Below, in pieces: positions 8,000-15,067 of a stretch of DNA of 15,503 bases. The stretch is taken from positions 1 through 15,503 of the forward strand of contig JABMQR010000176.1 in assembly GCA_013202335.1 (NCBI GenBank). The letters run 5' to 3'. The notes beneath the pieces are model-generated. The model was not told the origin of the DNA. It made no database searches and saw only the letters and a program-made list of their open reading frames with translations. Numbering within the stretch: position 1 is the first letter of the stretch; each line of letters opens with the position of its first letter. This DNA comes from Bacteroidota bacterium. Lineage in GTDB: Bacteria; Spirochaetota; Spirochaetia; JABMQR01. The position numbers were made by a program, and so were the translations under genes.

Positions 8000-8025
8000 C
8001 ATATATATTTTCGTTTTGATCTTTT
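7981..8025. promoter_or_regulatory. Pair of 14-bp direct repeats, candidate DeoR-type operators
   Basis: CGTTATGATCATTT (7981-7994) and CGTTTTGATCTTTT (8012-8025) match at 12 of 14 positions. They are 31 bp apart start to start, about three helical turns. The first abuts and slightly overlaps the leftward -35 element. DeoR-family repressors often bind such spaced repeats. Assignment to the regulator at 1565-2347 is inference. Confidence 0.4.
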
Positions 8026-8158
8026 TTTATTTCTCAGTTATTTATAATATATAGTGAAATATATAATATAATTATTATATTTTCTTATTATGTAAGTATT
8101 TATTAATTTTTTTGTTTTTTACAAAAAATATTCAACTAATTTCACATCGAATAAACAC

Positions 8159-8200
8159 TTGACAATTATGTTTTTTGATTGTTTACTTATCATATCAATC
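8159..8200 (+). promoter_or_regulatory. Promoter and possible operator of the rightward ulaDEF-kinase operon
   Basis: A perfect -35 TTGACA lies at 8159-8164. The -10 is ambiguous: TTTACT at 8182-8187 has a 17-nt spacing but a weak match, while TATCAT at 8188-8193 matches well but is too distant. GATTG (8177-8181) and CAATC (8196-8200) form an inverted repeat across the -10 region and could be an operator. The whole 7957-8216 intergenic stretch is very AT-rich and has no ORF. Confidence 0.45.
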
Positions 8201-8216
8201 GTTTTAGGAGAACTAT

Positions 8217-8867
8217 ATGCAACTACCATTACTACAAGTCGCTTTAGATCATACAGACCTACCCTCTGCTCTTGCTGCAGCAAAAATTCTTGCTGATGAA
8301 GTCGATGTACTGGAAGCAGGGACTATCCTTTGTTTTGCCGAGGGCGTGAAAACTATTAAAACACTAAGAGCCCACCATCCGAATCATATTATTCTTGCAG
8401 ATCTAAAGGCAGCAGATGCCGGATCCGTTTTAGCAGATATGGTATTCACCAGAGGTGCAAATTGGATGACCTGCATTTGCAGTGCCCCGCTGGCAACTAT
8501 GGCATCAGCTTTACAGGTTGCAAAAACATATAATGGTGACATTCAAATTGAACTGTATGGTGAATGGACATTTAATCAAATAGAACAGTGGAAGAGTATT
8601 GGATTGACACAAACTATTTATCACAGAGGAAGAGATGCAGCGGCCGCTGGACAGGCCTGGGGTGAAGATGATCTGACTAAAATCAGAACTCTTACAAAAG
8701 CCGGAATGGAAGTTTCTGTAACGGGAGGCTTGAATCCAGAAGATCTTGTTCTCTTTAAGGGAATTCCGGTAAAATGCTTCATTTCCGGCAGATCTCTTTA
8801 CGGTGCAGATGATCCTGCTGCAGTTGCACGAGCATTTAAAGCTTCAATTAAAGAATACTGGGGTTAG
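8217..8867 (+). CDS. ulaD: 3-keto-L-gulonate-6-phosphate decarboxylase
   Basis: Mg-dependent decarboxylase of the orotidine-5'-phosphate decarboxylase suprafamily, converting 3-keto-L-gulonate-6-phosphate to L-xylulose-5-phosphate plus CO2. At 216 residues it has the same length as E. coli UlaD. The known active-site residues fall at the same numbers: D11 (ALDHT), E33 (LEAGT), D62-x-K64-x2-D67 (ADLKAADAG), E112 (QIELYG), H136 and R139 (YHRGRD). R139 with H136 points to the decarboxylase and away from hexulose-6-phosphate synthase. The phosphate-binding ends VTGGL and FISGRSL are present. The start has AGGAG (8206-8210) 6 nt upstream. It is the first gene of the rightward operon, 1 nt from ulaE. 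Paralogues such as SgbH and KGPDC in the yia route share these residues, but the nearby ulaG favours the ascorbate assignment. Confidence 0.95.
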   Translation: MQLPLLQVALDHTDLPSALAAAKILADEVDVLEAGTILCFAEGVKTIKTLRAHHPNHIILADLKAADAGSVLADMVFTRGANWMTCICSAPLATMASALQVAKTYNGDIQIELYGEWTFNQIEQWKSIGLTQTIYHRGRDAAAAGQAWGEDDLTKIRTLTKAGMEVSVTGGLNPEDLVLFKGIPVKCFISGRSLYGADDPAAVARAFKASIKEYWG

Positions 8868-8868
8868 G

Positions 8869-9735
8869 ATGACTCTTTCTGATATCAAGCTGGGCATTTA
8901 TGAGAAGGCTCTGCCTCATACTGCAAACTGGTCGGAGAAGATTAGCTTAGCTGAGTCGCTGGGGTTCCAATTTATTGAAATATCAATTGATGAAAGCGAC
9001 ATTCGTCTCGCAAGGCTTGATTGGTCCAAAAACGAAAGAAAAACATTTTTTGAACAGGTTAGTCAATCAAAGCTGACAATACCTTCGATGTGCTTCAGTG
9101 GACATAGACGATTTCCTTTAGGCAGTCACTCTCTTGTAATTCGCACGAAAGCGAGAGAGATGATGGAAAAAGCAATACAATTAGCTGTTGATACCGGCAT
9201 AAGAACCATCCAACTTGCAGGGTATGATGTCTATTACGAAGAGAGTGATGATCAGACCTACAGCTGGTTCGTTGAGGGTCTTCAGCAGGCAGTTCGCTCA
9301 GCCGCCCGAGAGAATGTGATGCTTTCAATGGAAATTATGGACACCCCTCTTGTTAACTCCATTGCCAGATTCATGGATATAAGAAAAGAGCTAAGAAATC
9401 CCTGGTTCACGGTATATCCGGATATTGGAAATTTAGCAGCATGGGGAAATGATGTTCCCCGTGAACTGGAACTGGGAGTTGAGTTCATTTCCGCCATCCA
9501 CCTTAAAGATACCCACAAAGTGACCGAAGAATTCCCCGGACAATTTCGTGAAGTCCCATTCGGCTCAGGCTGCGTAGACTTCAAATCAGCTTTCCAGACA
9601 TTACATAAACTTCATTATACCGGACCATTTTTGATTGAAATGTGGACTGAAAAAGCAGACGATCCCATTCATGAGATTACGTATGCAAAAAATTGGATTA
9701 TTGAAAGAATGAGAGAGGGAAATTACATTGTTTAG
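8869..9735 (+). CDS. ulaE: L-xylulose-5-phosphate 3-epimerase
   Basis: TIM-barrel epimerase converting L-xylulose-5-phosphate to L-ribulose-5-phosphate. The open frame extends back to 8803 inside ulaD. The family start is the ATG at 8869 ([16 protein letters not shown]), one nucleotide after the ulaD stop, giving 288 residues. Metal and proton-relay residues are conserved: E155 (MEIMD), D185 (YPDIGN), H211 (IHLKDT) and E257 (LIEMW). The family signatures [24 protein letters not shown] and [12 protein letters not shown] are all intact. The only ribosome-binding sequence is a GGGG/AGG-rich stretch in the ulaD 3' end, so it is probably translated by coupling. Its last codons overlap ulaF by 8 bp. 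SgbU-type paralogues are the only realistic alternative name. Confidence 0.95.
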   Translation: MTLSDIKLGIYEKALPHTANWSEKISLAESLGFQFIEISIDESDIRLARLDWSKNERKTFFEQVSQSKLTIPSMCFSGHRRFPLGSHSLVIRTKAREMMEKAIQLAVDTGIRTIQLAGYDVYYEESDDQTYSWFVEGLQQAVRSAARENVMLSMEIMDTPLVNSIARFMDIRKELRNPWFTVYPDIGNLAAWGNDVPRELELGVEFISAIHLKDTHKVTEEFPGQFREVPFGSGCVDFKSAFQTLHKLHYTGPFLIEMWTEKADDPIHEITYAKNWIIERMREGNYIV

Positions 9736-10423
9736 TGATTTAAAACAGCGAGTATACGAAGCAAATATTGAGCTTACAAGAAGGAATTTGATAACTTATA
9801 CTTGGGGAAATGTTAGTGGTATAGATCGAGATCAGAAAATCATAATCATTAAGCCAAGCGGCGTTTCGTATGATACAATGAAAGTAGATGATATGGTAAT
9901 AACTGATATGGAGGGAACCCTTCTTGAGGGCTCCTACAAACCCTCAAGTGATCTGTTAACTCATGCAGTTCTCTATAAAGCGTTTCCTGAATGTAATGCA
10001 ATTGTTCATACGCATTCAAGAAACAGTACAGCCTGGGCTCAGGCTGGGTGCGACATCCCTGCGTTTGGCACTACCCATGCAGATTATTTTTATGGACCCA
10101 TTCCCTGTACAAGAAAAATGACTCTTGAAGAGATCCAAAATTCTTACGAAAAACAAACGGGCAATGTTATAATAGAGACCTTTATGACAAGAAATATAAA
10201 TCCCAGCTCAACTCCTGCTGTCTTAGTTAATTCACATGGCCCTTTCTCCTGGGGGAAAACACCCGAAGAAGCTGTGCATAATGCAGTTGTTCTGGAGGAA
10301 GTCGCATATATGGCTCGTATAAGTGTTTCTATAAACCCAGACACTCTTCCTATGCAGCAGGAGCTGCTGGACAAGCATTTTTTAAGAAAACACGGCAAGA
10401 ATGCTTATTATGGTCAAAGCTGA
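9728..10423 (+). CDS. ulaF: L-ribulose-5-phosphate 4-epimerase
   Basis: Class II aldolase/epimerase converting L-ribulose-5-phosphate to D-xylulose-5-phosphate, which enters the pentose phosphate pathway. The protein is 231 residues and starts with TTG at 9728, 8 bp inside ulaE. A GAGGGA stretch lies just upstream. The start is supported by the family beginning [24 protein letters not shown]. Zinc ligands and catalytic residues are in place, each one less than in E. coli AraD: D75 (KPSSD), H94 and H96 (VHTHS), D119 (THADY), H170 (SHGPF), H217 (DKHFLRKHG) and Y228 (AYYGQ). The TTG start with overlap suggests translational coupling at a modest level. AraD and SgbE share this fold and activity, so the symbol rests on the operon context. 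Confidence 0.94.
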   Translation: MFSDLKQRVYEANIELTRRNLITYTWGNVSGIDRDQKIIIIKPSGVSYDTMKVDDMVITDMEGTLLEGSYKPSSDLLTHAVLYKAFPECNAIVHTHSRNSTAWAQAGCDIPAFGTTHADYFYGPIPCTRKMTLEEIQNSYEKQTGNVIIETFMTRNINPSSTPAVLVNSHGPFSWGKTPEEAVHNAVVLEEVAYMARISVSINPDTLPMQQELLDKHFLRKHGKNAYYGQS

Positions 10424-10431
10424 GGATATAC

Positions 10432-11874
10432 ATGATTCTATCTTTGGATGCTGGTACAACAAGTATGCGTGGAGTTCTCTACAATGACAGAGGAGAGGCA
10501 GAATATACAAGCCGGCACTCCACAAGTCCAAAATTTTTCGGTAATGACATAGTTGAGCAGGATCCTTATGTTTGGAAAAAAGCACTTATAGCCATTTTAT
10601 CTGACTGCAATACATGTATTTCCAAGAAGCAGCTAAAGATTGAAGGCATCACCGTAACAGCCTTCCGTTCACCCGTTTTCCCTGTTGATGCATCAGGGAA
10701 CCCGCTCTTGCCTGCAATCATGTGGCAGGACAAGCGTACTGATGCGCTTTGTCTTGAAATGGCTCAATACAACGATGACGCCTATTATCATACGGGACTA
10801 CCCATTACTTCAGTTTTTTCAGCTGTAAAAATGCTCTGGATTAAAAATAATCATCCTCAGATTTATAATAAAACATGGAAGATGGCTGGAATTTATGATT
10901 ATATAATGTTTTTACTAACTGGTGAGTTTATAACTGATGAATCGGTAGCCAGTAGGTTTAATCTTTTTGATTTGATTGAGAAAAAGTGGAACAAGCGATT
11001 ACTGGATATTTTTTCTATCAACCAGGACCAGCTTCCAGAAGTACACCTTCCTGGTAGTATTTGTGGATATCTTCAAAATAAAACCGCTTCATTAACCGGT
11101 ATTCAGAGCGGCGTACCAATTATCACCGGGGGTGGAGACCAACAATGCGCTTCACTTGGGCTTGGGGTTACATCACCAGGGAAAGTTGCAGTTAACACCG
11201 GTACAGGTGCATATATTATTGCATTACTTGATTCCCCAAAATTTGATCCAGAAAAAAAAATGTACAATAATATATCTGCAATTCCTGGAAAATACATTCT
11301 GGAATCCAGCATTCCAACAGCGGGCACCATATACCGATGGTTCAGCGAAACATTCCTGGATTCTTCACGGGAACCCTCTACCCGGTTTGCACAAATAGAC
11401 CAAGAGATTGCTGCCGCACCAGCCGGTTCAAATGGAGTGCTTTTGATGCCTTATTTTACTGGCGAAGGCACTAACGGAGCAAAAGGAGCTTTTTTCAATC
11501 TCAACCTTCATACCACAAGAGGGGATATGGCACGAGCAATTCTTGAAGGTATTGCTTTTGAGTTATATAAACATTTGCAGAAAATTGAAAAACTTACCCT
11601 ACCAATAGAGCATATTTATGTTTCTGGCGGTATGACTAGATTTAGTCTTTACAATCAAATTCAAGCCGACATTTTCGAACGGCCGGTAATAGCTTACGGC
11701 AACGGTGAAGCAACTGCCTTTGGTGCATGGATGAATGGGATGATGGGTTTAGAGAAATCTTCGTCTTATGAAAAATTATGGAACTCGGCAAGTCATCGGG
11801 ATGAAGTGATTTTTTATCCTCAACCAAAAAACTTCGATGTATATCGTACACGAAAAGCAGAAACAAGAGAGTGA
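10432..11874 (+). CDS. FGGY-family carbohydrate kinase, candidate L-ascorbate (or keto-gulonate/L-xylulose) kinase
   Basis: A 480-residue ATP-dependent sugar kinase. The N-terminal half holds the phosphate loop DAGTTSMRG (6-14) and MWQDKRTD (97-104). The catalytic aspartate is D236 in GGGDQQCASLGLG, and the adenosine-binding part has NTGTGAYI (255-262). The C-terminal FGGY lobe has YVSGGMTRFSLYNQIQADIF from 396, and GEATAFGAW follows. Its GAGG ribosome binding site overlaps the ulaF stop codon, so it is coupled to ulaF. UlaG needs a 6-phosphorylated lactone and the importer is ABC-type, so phosphorylating imported L-ascorbate at O6 is the simplest role. Phosphorylation of 3-keto-L-gulonate (as in the E. 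coli yia route with LyxK) or of L-xylulose would leave ulaG unexplained unless these are side inputs. Family certain; substrate inferred, so no symbol is given. Confidence 0.9.
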   Translation: MILSLDAGTTSMRGVLYNDRGEAEYTSRHSTSPKFFGNDIVEQDPYVWKKALIAILSDCNTCISKKQLKIEGITVTAFRSPVFPVDASGNPLLPAIMWQDKRTDALCLEMAQYNDDAYYHTGLPITSVFSAVKMLWIKNNHPQIYNKTWKMAGIYDYIMFLLTGEFITDESVASRFNLFDLIEKKWNKRLLDIFSINQDQLPEVHLPGSICGYLQNKTASLTGIQSGVPIITGGGDQQCASLGLGVTSPGKVAVNTGTGAYIIALLDSPKFDPEKKMYNNISAIPGKYILESSIPTAGTIYRWFSETFLDSSREPSTRFAQIDQEIAAAPAGSNGVLLMPYFTGEGTNGAKGAFFNLNLHTTRGDMARAILEGIAFELYKHLQKIEKLTLPIEHIYVSGGMTRFSLYNQIQADIFERPVIAYGNGEATAFGAWMNGMMGLEKSSSYEKLWNSASHRDEVIFYPQPKNFDVYRTRKAETRE

Positions 11875-11880
11875 GGATCT

Positions 11881-11927
11881 TTCACTAATAGGCATTTTTG
11901 AGAGATCTACCTAGTAGTGAAGTTTTT
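11881..11927 (+). terminator. Intrinsic terminator of the ulaDEF-kinase operon
   Basis: TTCACTA (11881-11887) pairs with TAGTGAA (11915-11921). An inner TAGG/CCTA pair continues the stem after one mismatch, leaving a loop of about 15 nt. GTTTTT follows. It begins 7 nt after the kinase stop codon. Confidence 0.6.
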
Positions 11928-12147
11928 GATGGATTGTAATTACTTTAGATACAATCTAATAAACCATTAGTCAATAAACTTCAAATTCATGTAATCATGA
12001 ATCCAGACAACTTTCAACAAATCTTTGATTTATGAAATTAGCTCGAGTATCTTGAAATATATCTTGCCATCCTCCCCCAGGAGAGTGTGACGAATGCTTG
12101 ATGCAGCAGTTGTTTTGATATTCGCATACTGGTTTCCCTGGTAGTAG
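11928..12147. other. Intergenic stretch with an in-frame relic downstream of phzF-like gene
   Basis: Between the terminator and the PhzF-family stop I see no complete gene. On the minus strand the frame stays open for 39 codons after the PhzF TGA (12149 down to 12033, ending in TAA), including NIKTTAASSIRHTLLGEDGK. This looks peptide-like, but I do not recognise it and it has no start codon or ribosome binding site. It may be a gene relic or chance. Confidence 0.3.
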
Positions 12148-12164
12148 AATCAGATAGCAGTAAT
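12148..12164. repeat. 17-bp direct repeat, right copy
   Basis: An exact copy of the 17 bp at 1490-1506. It covers the stop codon and last three codons of the PhzF-family gene. The two copies enclose the catabolic locus and nothing else of note. Confidence 0.4.
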
Positions 12165-13073
12165 CATTCCCTCACTCACCATAACGCAGCTGCCGCCAAT
12201 ATGGACTGATATCACTTCGCTGTTCTTTTTCTCTGCCCGGGCTTCCAGAATACTTGGTCGTCCCATCTCCACTCCCTGGGCAATACGCCACGAGTATTCA
12301 CCGGACAGGTCTTCACTACAGTATGCAAGCAGCCCCGCCAAAGCACAGTTTGCACTCCCGGTTGCAGGGTCTTCAGGCACTCCATCCATGGGAGCAAACA
12401 TACGTGCCCGGATAGCAAAATCATCATTACTGCGAATGTAGAGGTGAATATCCGGGGTAATTCCCATGGCGGCCAGTTTCCTGAGGCCGTCGATATCAGC
12501 CATGGCCCGTTGAAGTGCAGAAATATCACGCAGTTCAACTATAAGAAATGGAAGCCCAACTGAAGCTATCTGTGGTGGATGTGTTGATACGACTATATCA
12601 TCCGGGTCAAGTGAAACGGCAGCAGCAACAGCTTCAACCGGCATTACCGCACCCAGAGAGAACTTTTCCGGTGCCTTTAATTCACACCACAATTGTTTGT
12701 CCCCGGAAGCATGCCCTGAAGTACTGAAGGTAATGGGAACCGGTCCCGCTTTCTCTTCAAATACAATACCGGAGGAGGCATATGAATCTCCCAATTCGCC
12801 GATTGAGGCCAATACACAGGCTGTTCCGATATTTGGATGTCCGGCAAACGGCACTTCAGTTGCCGGTGTAAATATTCGCACTTTTCGCGTACCGCCTGAT
12901 TCAGGAGGGAATACAAAGGTAATTTCGGAGAAATTGAACTCCCTGGCTATCTGCTGCATCTGTAGAGTGGTAAGACCTCGGGCATCCGGAAGTACCGCAA
13001 GCTGATTCCCGCAAAACTGTTTGTCGGTGAACACATCACAGGTGTAATACTGATAACTCCCGGCATTATTCAT
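12150..13073 (-). CDS. PhzF-family isomerase (phenazine-biosynthesis-like, DAP-epimerase fold)
   Basis: A member of the PhzF/YddE family, two-lobed proteins of the diaminopimelate-epimerase fold, of about 260-310 residues. I start it at ATG 13073 (307 residues), because GGGAGG precedes it with an 8-nt spacer. A GTG eight codons earlier (13097) is less likely. The family landmarks are CDVFTDKQFCGNQLAV, the catalytic glutamate E50 in FNFSETTF-like NFSEITFV, TPATEVPFAGHPNIGTA with H79, and D235 in EDPATGSANCAL. Most bacterial members have no known substrate, and phenazine synthesis is not suggested because no other phz gene is present. It is the last gene of a three-gene unit, 36 nt after the DUF89 gene. 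A metabolite-isomerisation or repair role is compatible with that neighbour but unproven. Confidence 0.92.
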   Translation of the reverse strand: MNNAGSYQYYTCDVFTDKQFCGNQLAVLPDARGLTTLQMQQIAREFNFSEITFVFPPESGGTRKVRIFTPATEVPFAGHPNIGTACVLASIGELGDSYASSGIVFEEKAGPVPITFSTSGHASGDKQLWCELKAPEKFSLGAVMPVEAVAAAVSLDPDDIVVSTHPPQIASVGLPFLIVELRDISALQRAMADIDGLRKLAAMGITPDIHLYIRSNDDFAIRARMFAPMDGVPEDPATGSANCALAGLLAYCSEDLSGEYSWRIAQGVEMGRPSILEARAEKKNSEVISVHIGGSCVMVSEGMITAI

Positions 13074-13109
13074 GTTAACATCCTCCCACTTTCTCACTGT
13101 ACAGAGTTT

Positions 13110-14057
13110 TTATGCATTATTCCCCTGCATAAGAACTAAACTACCTTCTGCTACTCCTGACAACTCTGACATAAAGCTGCACTTTATACGAAGCAAAAAA
13201 AATAGTCTTTTATCGGCAACTGGCAGCAGGGTCTCAAAATTCCCCTGCCCTTTAGAAATAATAACGTCCGCTTCAGCAAACATCTGCTTAAAGATCCTAC
13301 TTGTCTCAGGAAGAATTGTTCCCGGGTAGATACTGCCGCTTGAAATAATCGGGACAATACTATCGAACCCAATAAACAGTGCATCAGCTAAGGTAGCATC
13401 ATTCAGAATTGGTTTGCCGCGTACTGCAACGGTGATATGTAATCCTGGGTACTCTTTCTGCAGTTCCTGAACAAACAGTTTATCAAATACAATTTCCCCG
13501 CAGTTATCACAGATATACAAAAGTGATGCGGCATTCTCCAGGCCATCTCTAAACGGCTCAATATCATAGTGTGCAAATGATACTGCATCAAACGACTGCA
13601 GCTCTTCATCAAGATTGATCGAATTATGGTTCTTTGCACCAAAGTCAATAATATTCCCCGCCGCAGCTATCTGCATCCCGGTTTCCAGAGGATTGGCACT
13701 TTTATCTATTTTCTCCTGGAACTTCTCTAAATATGATAGGGAGATCCTATTTGAAAGCTCCTTCAGCTCTGCGTATAAATCATAATCATGCGGTTTTCCC
13801 AGCTCACTATTGACTGCATCCTCTACTGCCCTGGCTATGTGCTGAGGTAATAGAGGCACTGTTTTTGATCTCTCCAATTCAGCTCTAACCACTTGAATTA
13901 CGTTTTCTGTCTGTTCCGGAGAAGTTTTTGAAAAGTCAGCCGTAGAATAAGCTTGATTTATGAGGCATGTGTGACAGGTTGATGAAATTCCAGGGTAAGA
14001 GATAGTGTCTATTGTTGTACTCAAGCTATTCACCCATTCGCAGGTCTGTGCAGTCAT
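13110..14057 (-). CDS. DUF89/ARMT1-like damage-control phosphatase
   Basis: Metal-dependent phosphatase of the DUF89 family, some members of which hydrolyse damaged or excess sugar phosphates such as fructose-1-phosphate and related ketose phosphates. The 315-residue frame shows CHTCLINQA (C28, C31), AAAGNIIDFG (131-140), the catalytic and metal-binding YICDNCGEIVFD (D184, N185, D192), VRGKPILNDAT (212-222) and ISKGQGNFE (267-275). About 20 residues before the conserved CxxC are not typical. The ATG at 14057 overlaps the preceding gene by 32 bp and has only a poor ribosome binding site. A TTG at 14024 just after that gene's stop is an alternative start. It lies between the DUF1349 and PhzF-family genes. 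The substrate is unknown, but phosphatase activity is a reasonable family inference. Confidence 0.88.
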   Translation of the reverse strand: MTAQTCEWVNSLSTTIDTISYPGISSTCHTCLINQAYSTADFSKTSPEQTENVIQVVRAELERSKTVPLLPQHIARAVEDAVNSELGKPHDYDLYAELKELSNRISLSYLEKFQEKIDKSANPLETGMQIAAAGNIIDFGAKNHNSINLDEELQSFDAVSFAHYDIEPFRDGLENAASLLYICDNCGEIVFDKLFVQELQKEYPGLHITVAVRGKPILNDATLADALFIGFDSIVPIISSGSIYPGTILPETSRIFKQMFAEADVIISKGQGNFETLLPVADKRLFFLLRIKCSFMSELSGVAEGSLVLMQGNNA

Positions 14058-14589
14058 TTTCAGTTATGCTGAACTCTGAAAACTGTACTCTACATCCCTC
14101 TCCCACAGGAGATTGGGCACTAACCCCAACACGAACTTCTTTTGCCAGTTTGAGTGTAAAATAGCGAACCATCTTCCATTTTTTGCCATCTAAAGAGTAG
14201 TGGATAGACCAGAAGGGGCCCTTACGAATAATCTTTAGCCAGACTGCCTTTTCTGCTACCCGCTCACTGTTGCAGTCATCCGAAACAGAGTCTGTTACCA
14301 CCGATACAATAGAGGTATACCCGAGATCGGTCAGCTCAAAGGCAGCTTTGAACCAGTGGCTGTCATCATCAAGCACCATCAATGTTCCGGCATCATAGGA
14401 TGCAGCAAATTCCGGTTCTATCCTGACTGTTGCAATAAAGTTAAAATCAATTGACTCACAGAAAACCGGAGCATTGGCTGTTTTATGGGCTGAATATCCA
14501 TCAATAAAATAGTCAGTTTTGGGCGCAGCAGTTATTTCGAATGCCGTCTCCTCATGCTGTATTACATTGCAGTCATTAATCATTTCCAT
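14026..14589 (-). CDS. DUF1349 protein (concanavalin-A-like fold)
   Basis: A 187-residue single-domain protein of the DUF1349 family, a beta-sandwich group related in fold to concanavalin A-like lectins and glucanases and to yeast Ree1. Characteristic pieces are SYDAGTLMVLDDDSHWFKAAFELTD, SIVSVVTDSVSDD, WLKIIRKGPFWSIHYSLDGKKWKMVRYF and VRVGVSAQSPVGEGCRVQFSEF. It has no signal peptide or membrane segment, so it should be cytoplasmic. The ATG is preceded by AGGA (complement of 14597-14600) 7 nt upstream. It is the first gene of the leftward unit, and its 3' end overlaps the DUF89 gene. The molecular function is not established for the family; a carbohydrate-binding or regulatory role is possible. 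Confidence 0.85.
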   Translation of the reverse strand: MEMINDCNVIQHEETAFEITAAPKTDYFIDGYSAHKTANAPVFCESIDFNFIATVRIEPEFAASYDAGTLMVLDDDSHWFKAAFELTDLGYTSIVSVVTDSVSDDCNSERVAEKAVWLKIIRKGPFWSIHYSLDGKKWKMVRYFTLKLAKEVRVGVSAQSPVGEGCRVQFSEFSITENDCTDLRMGE

Positions 14590-14692
14590 ATATAGTTCCT
14601 TTTTCTATTCGTTTTATGCATATCTCCTAATCCTATACCGTTCACGGCGTTTGGGCAAAGAGGAAATGTCAATAAATTCAATATACTGATAC

Positions 14693-14708
14693 TTTCACGT
14701 TCGTGAAA
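14693..14708. promoter_or_regulatory. HipB operator O1 (perfect 16-bp palindrome)
   Basis: TTTCACGTTCGTGAAA has perfect 7-bp arms around a TT centre. It is the farthest upstream of three related sites before the hipBA operon, and it also lies upstream of the divergent DUF1349 gene. Confidence 0.7.
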
Positions 14709-14741
14709 ATATTGCATTCCCTGCTAATAATTAACTAATAT

Positions 14742-14757
14742 TTTCATTTACATGAAT
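14742..14757. promoter_or_regulatory. HipB operator O2
   Basis: TTTCATTTACATGAAT is an imperfect palindrome of the O1 type. It ends 5 bp before the hipBA -35 element. Its centre is 49 bp from that of O1. Confidence 0.65.
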
Positions 14758-14762
14758 ATTTC

Positions 14763-14791
14763 TTGACATATACTGCTAAAAGATTAATAAT
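14763..14791 (+). promoter_or_regulatory. hipBA promoter
   Basis: A perfect -35 TTGACA (14763-14768) and a near-perfect -10 AATAAT (14786-14791) are separated by the ideal 17 bp. The promoter is squeezed between operators O2 and O3, consistent with autorepression. The likely start point, near 14798, falls inside O3. Confidence 0.8.
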
Positions 14792-14807
14792 ATTCGTGTA
14801 CATGAAA
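14792..14807. promoter_or_regulatory. HipB operator O3
   Basis: ATTCGTGTACATGAAA is the third copy of the palindromic motif. It starts directly after the -10 hexamer, with its centre 50 bp from that of O2. Confidence 0.65.
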
Positions 14808-14830
14808 GTATAAAAGCAGGAGATATCCAA

Positions 14831-15067
14831 TTGACTCTTTCAATTGATTCAGTAGAACAAATCGGCAAACTCATACAAACTGAACGAAAACGTCAGGGAA
14901 TTCGTCAACAGGATCTTGCTGATCTCAGTGGGGTAAGCTGGCATTTTCTTTCAAATCTTGAAAATGGAAAAACCACCGTTGAATCCCAAAAAGTTCTTCT
15001 GGTGCTGAGAAGCCTTGGGATCAAAATCGAGATGAAAACACGATCCCCGGCTGGAGGCGTTACATGA
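14831..15067 (+). CDS. hipB: HipB-type antitoxin, XRE-family helix-turn-helix repressor
   Basis: A 78-residue DNA-binding antitoxin of the HipB class. The helix-turn-helix spans about residues 24-47 (IRQQDLADLSGVSWHFLSNL, then ENGK), followed by the short dimerising tail LLVLRSLGIKIEM seen in HipB proteins. It starts with TTG at 14831, supported by AGGAG (14818-14822) 8 nt upstream; no ATG lies near. Its stop overlaps the hipA start in an ATGA arrangement, the normal hipBA coupling. It neutralises HipA and represses its own promoter, presumably through the three palindromes upstream. A TTG start would limit antitoxin synthesis somewhat, which is unusual for an antitoxin usually made in excess. 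Confidence 0.92.
   Translation: MTLSIDSVEQIGKLIQTERKRQGIRQQDLADLSGVSWHFLSNLENGKTTVESQKVLLVLRSLGIKIEMKTRSPAGGVT

Noticed and set aside
7957..8216. Riboswitch or structured leader in the divergent region
   Set aside because: The stretch is mostly A and T with no GC-rich helices or conserved aptamer-like core. Short operator-like repeats explain the visible structure better.
8803..8868. Upstream extension of the ulaE frame into ulaD
   Set aside because: The extra 22 residues do not match the epimerase family, and the ATG at 8869 gives the normal family start immediately after the ulaD stop.
12150..13073. Phenazine biosynthesis gene cluster
   Set aside because: Only a PhzF-family protein is present. 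The family is widespread in non-producers and no other phz gene is nearby.
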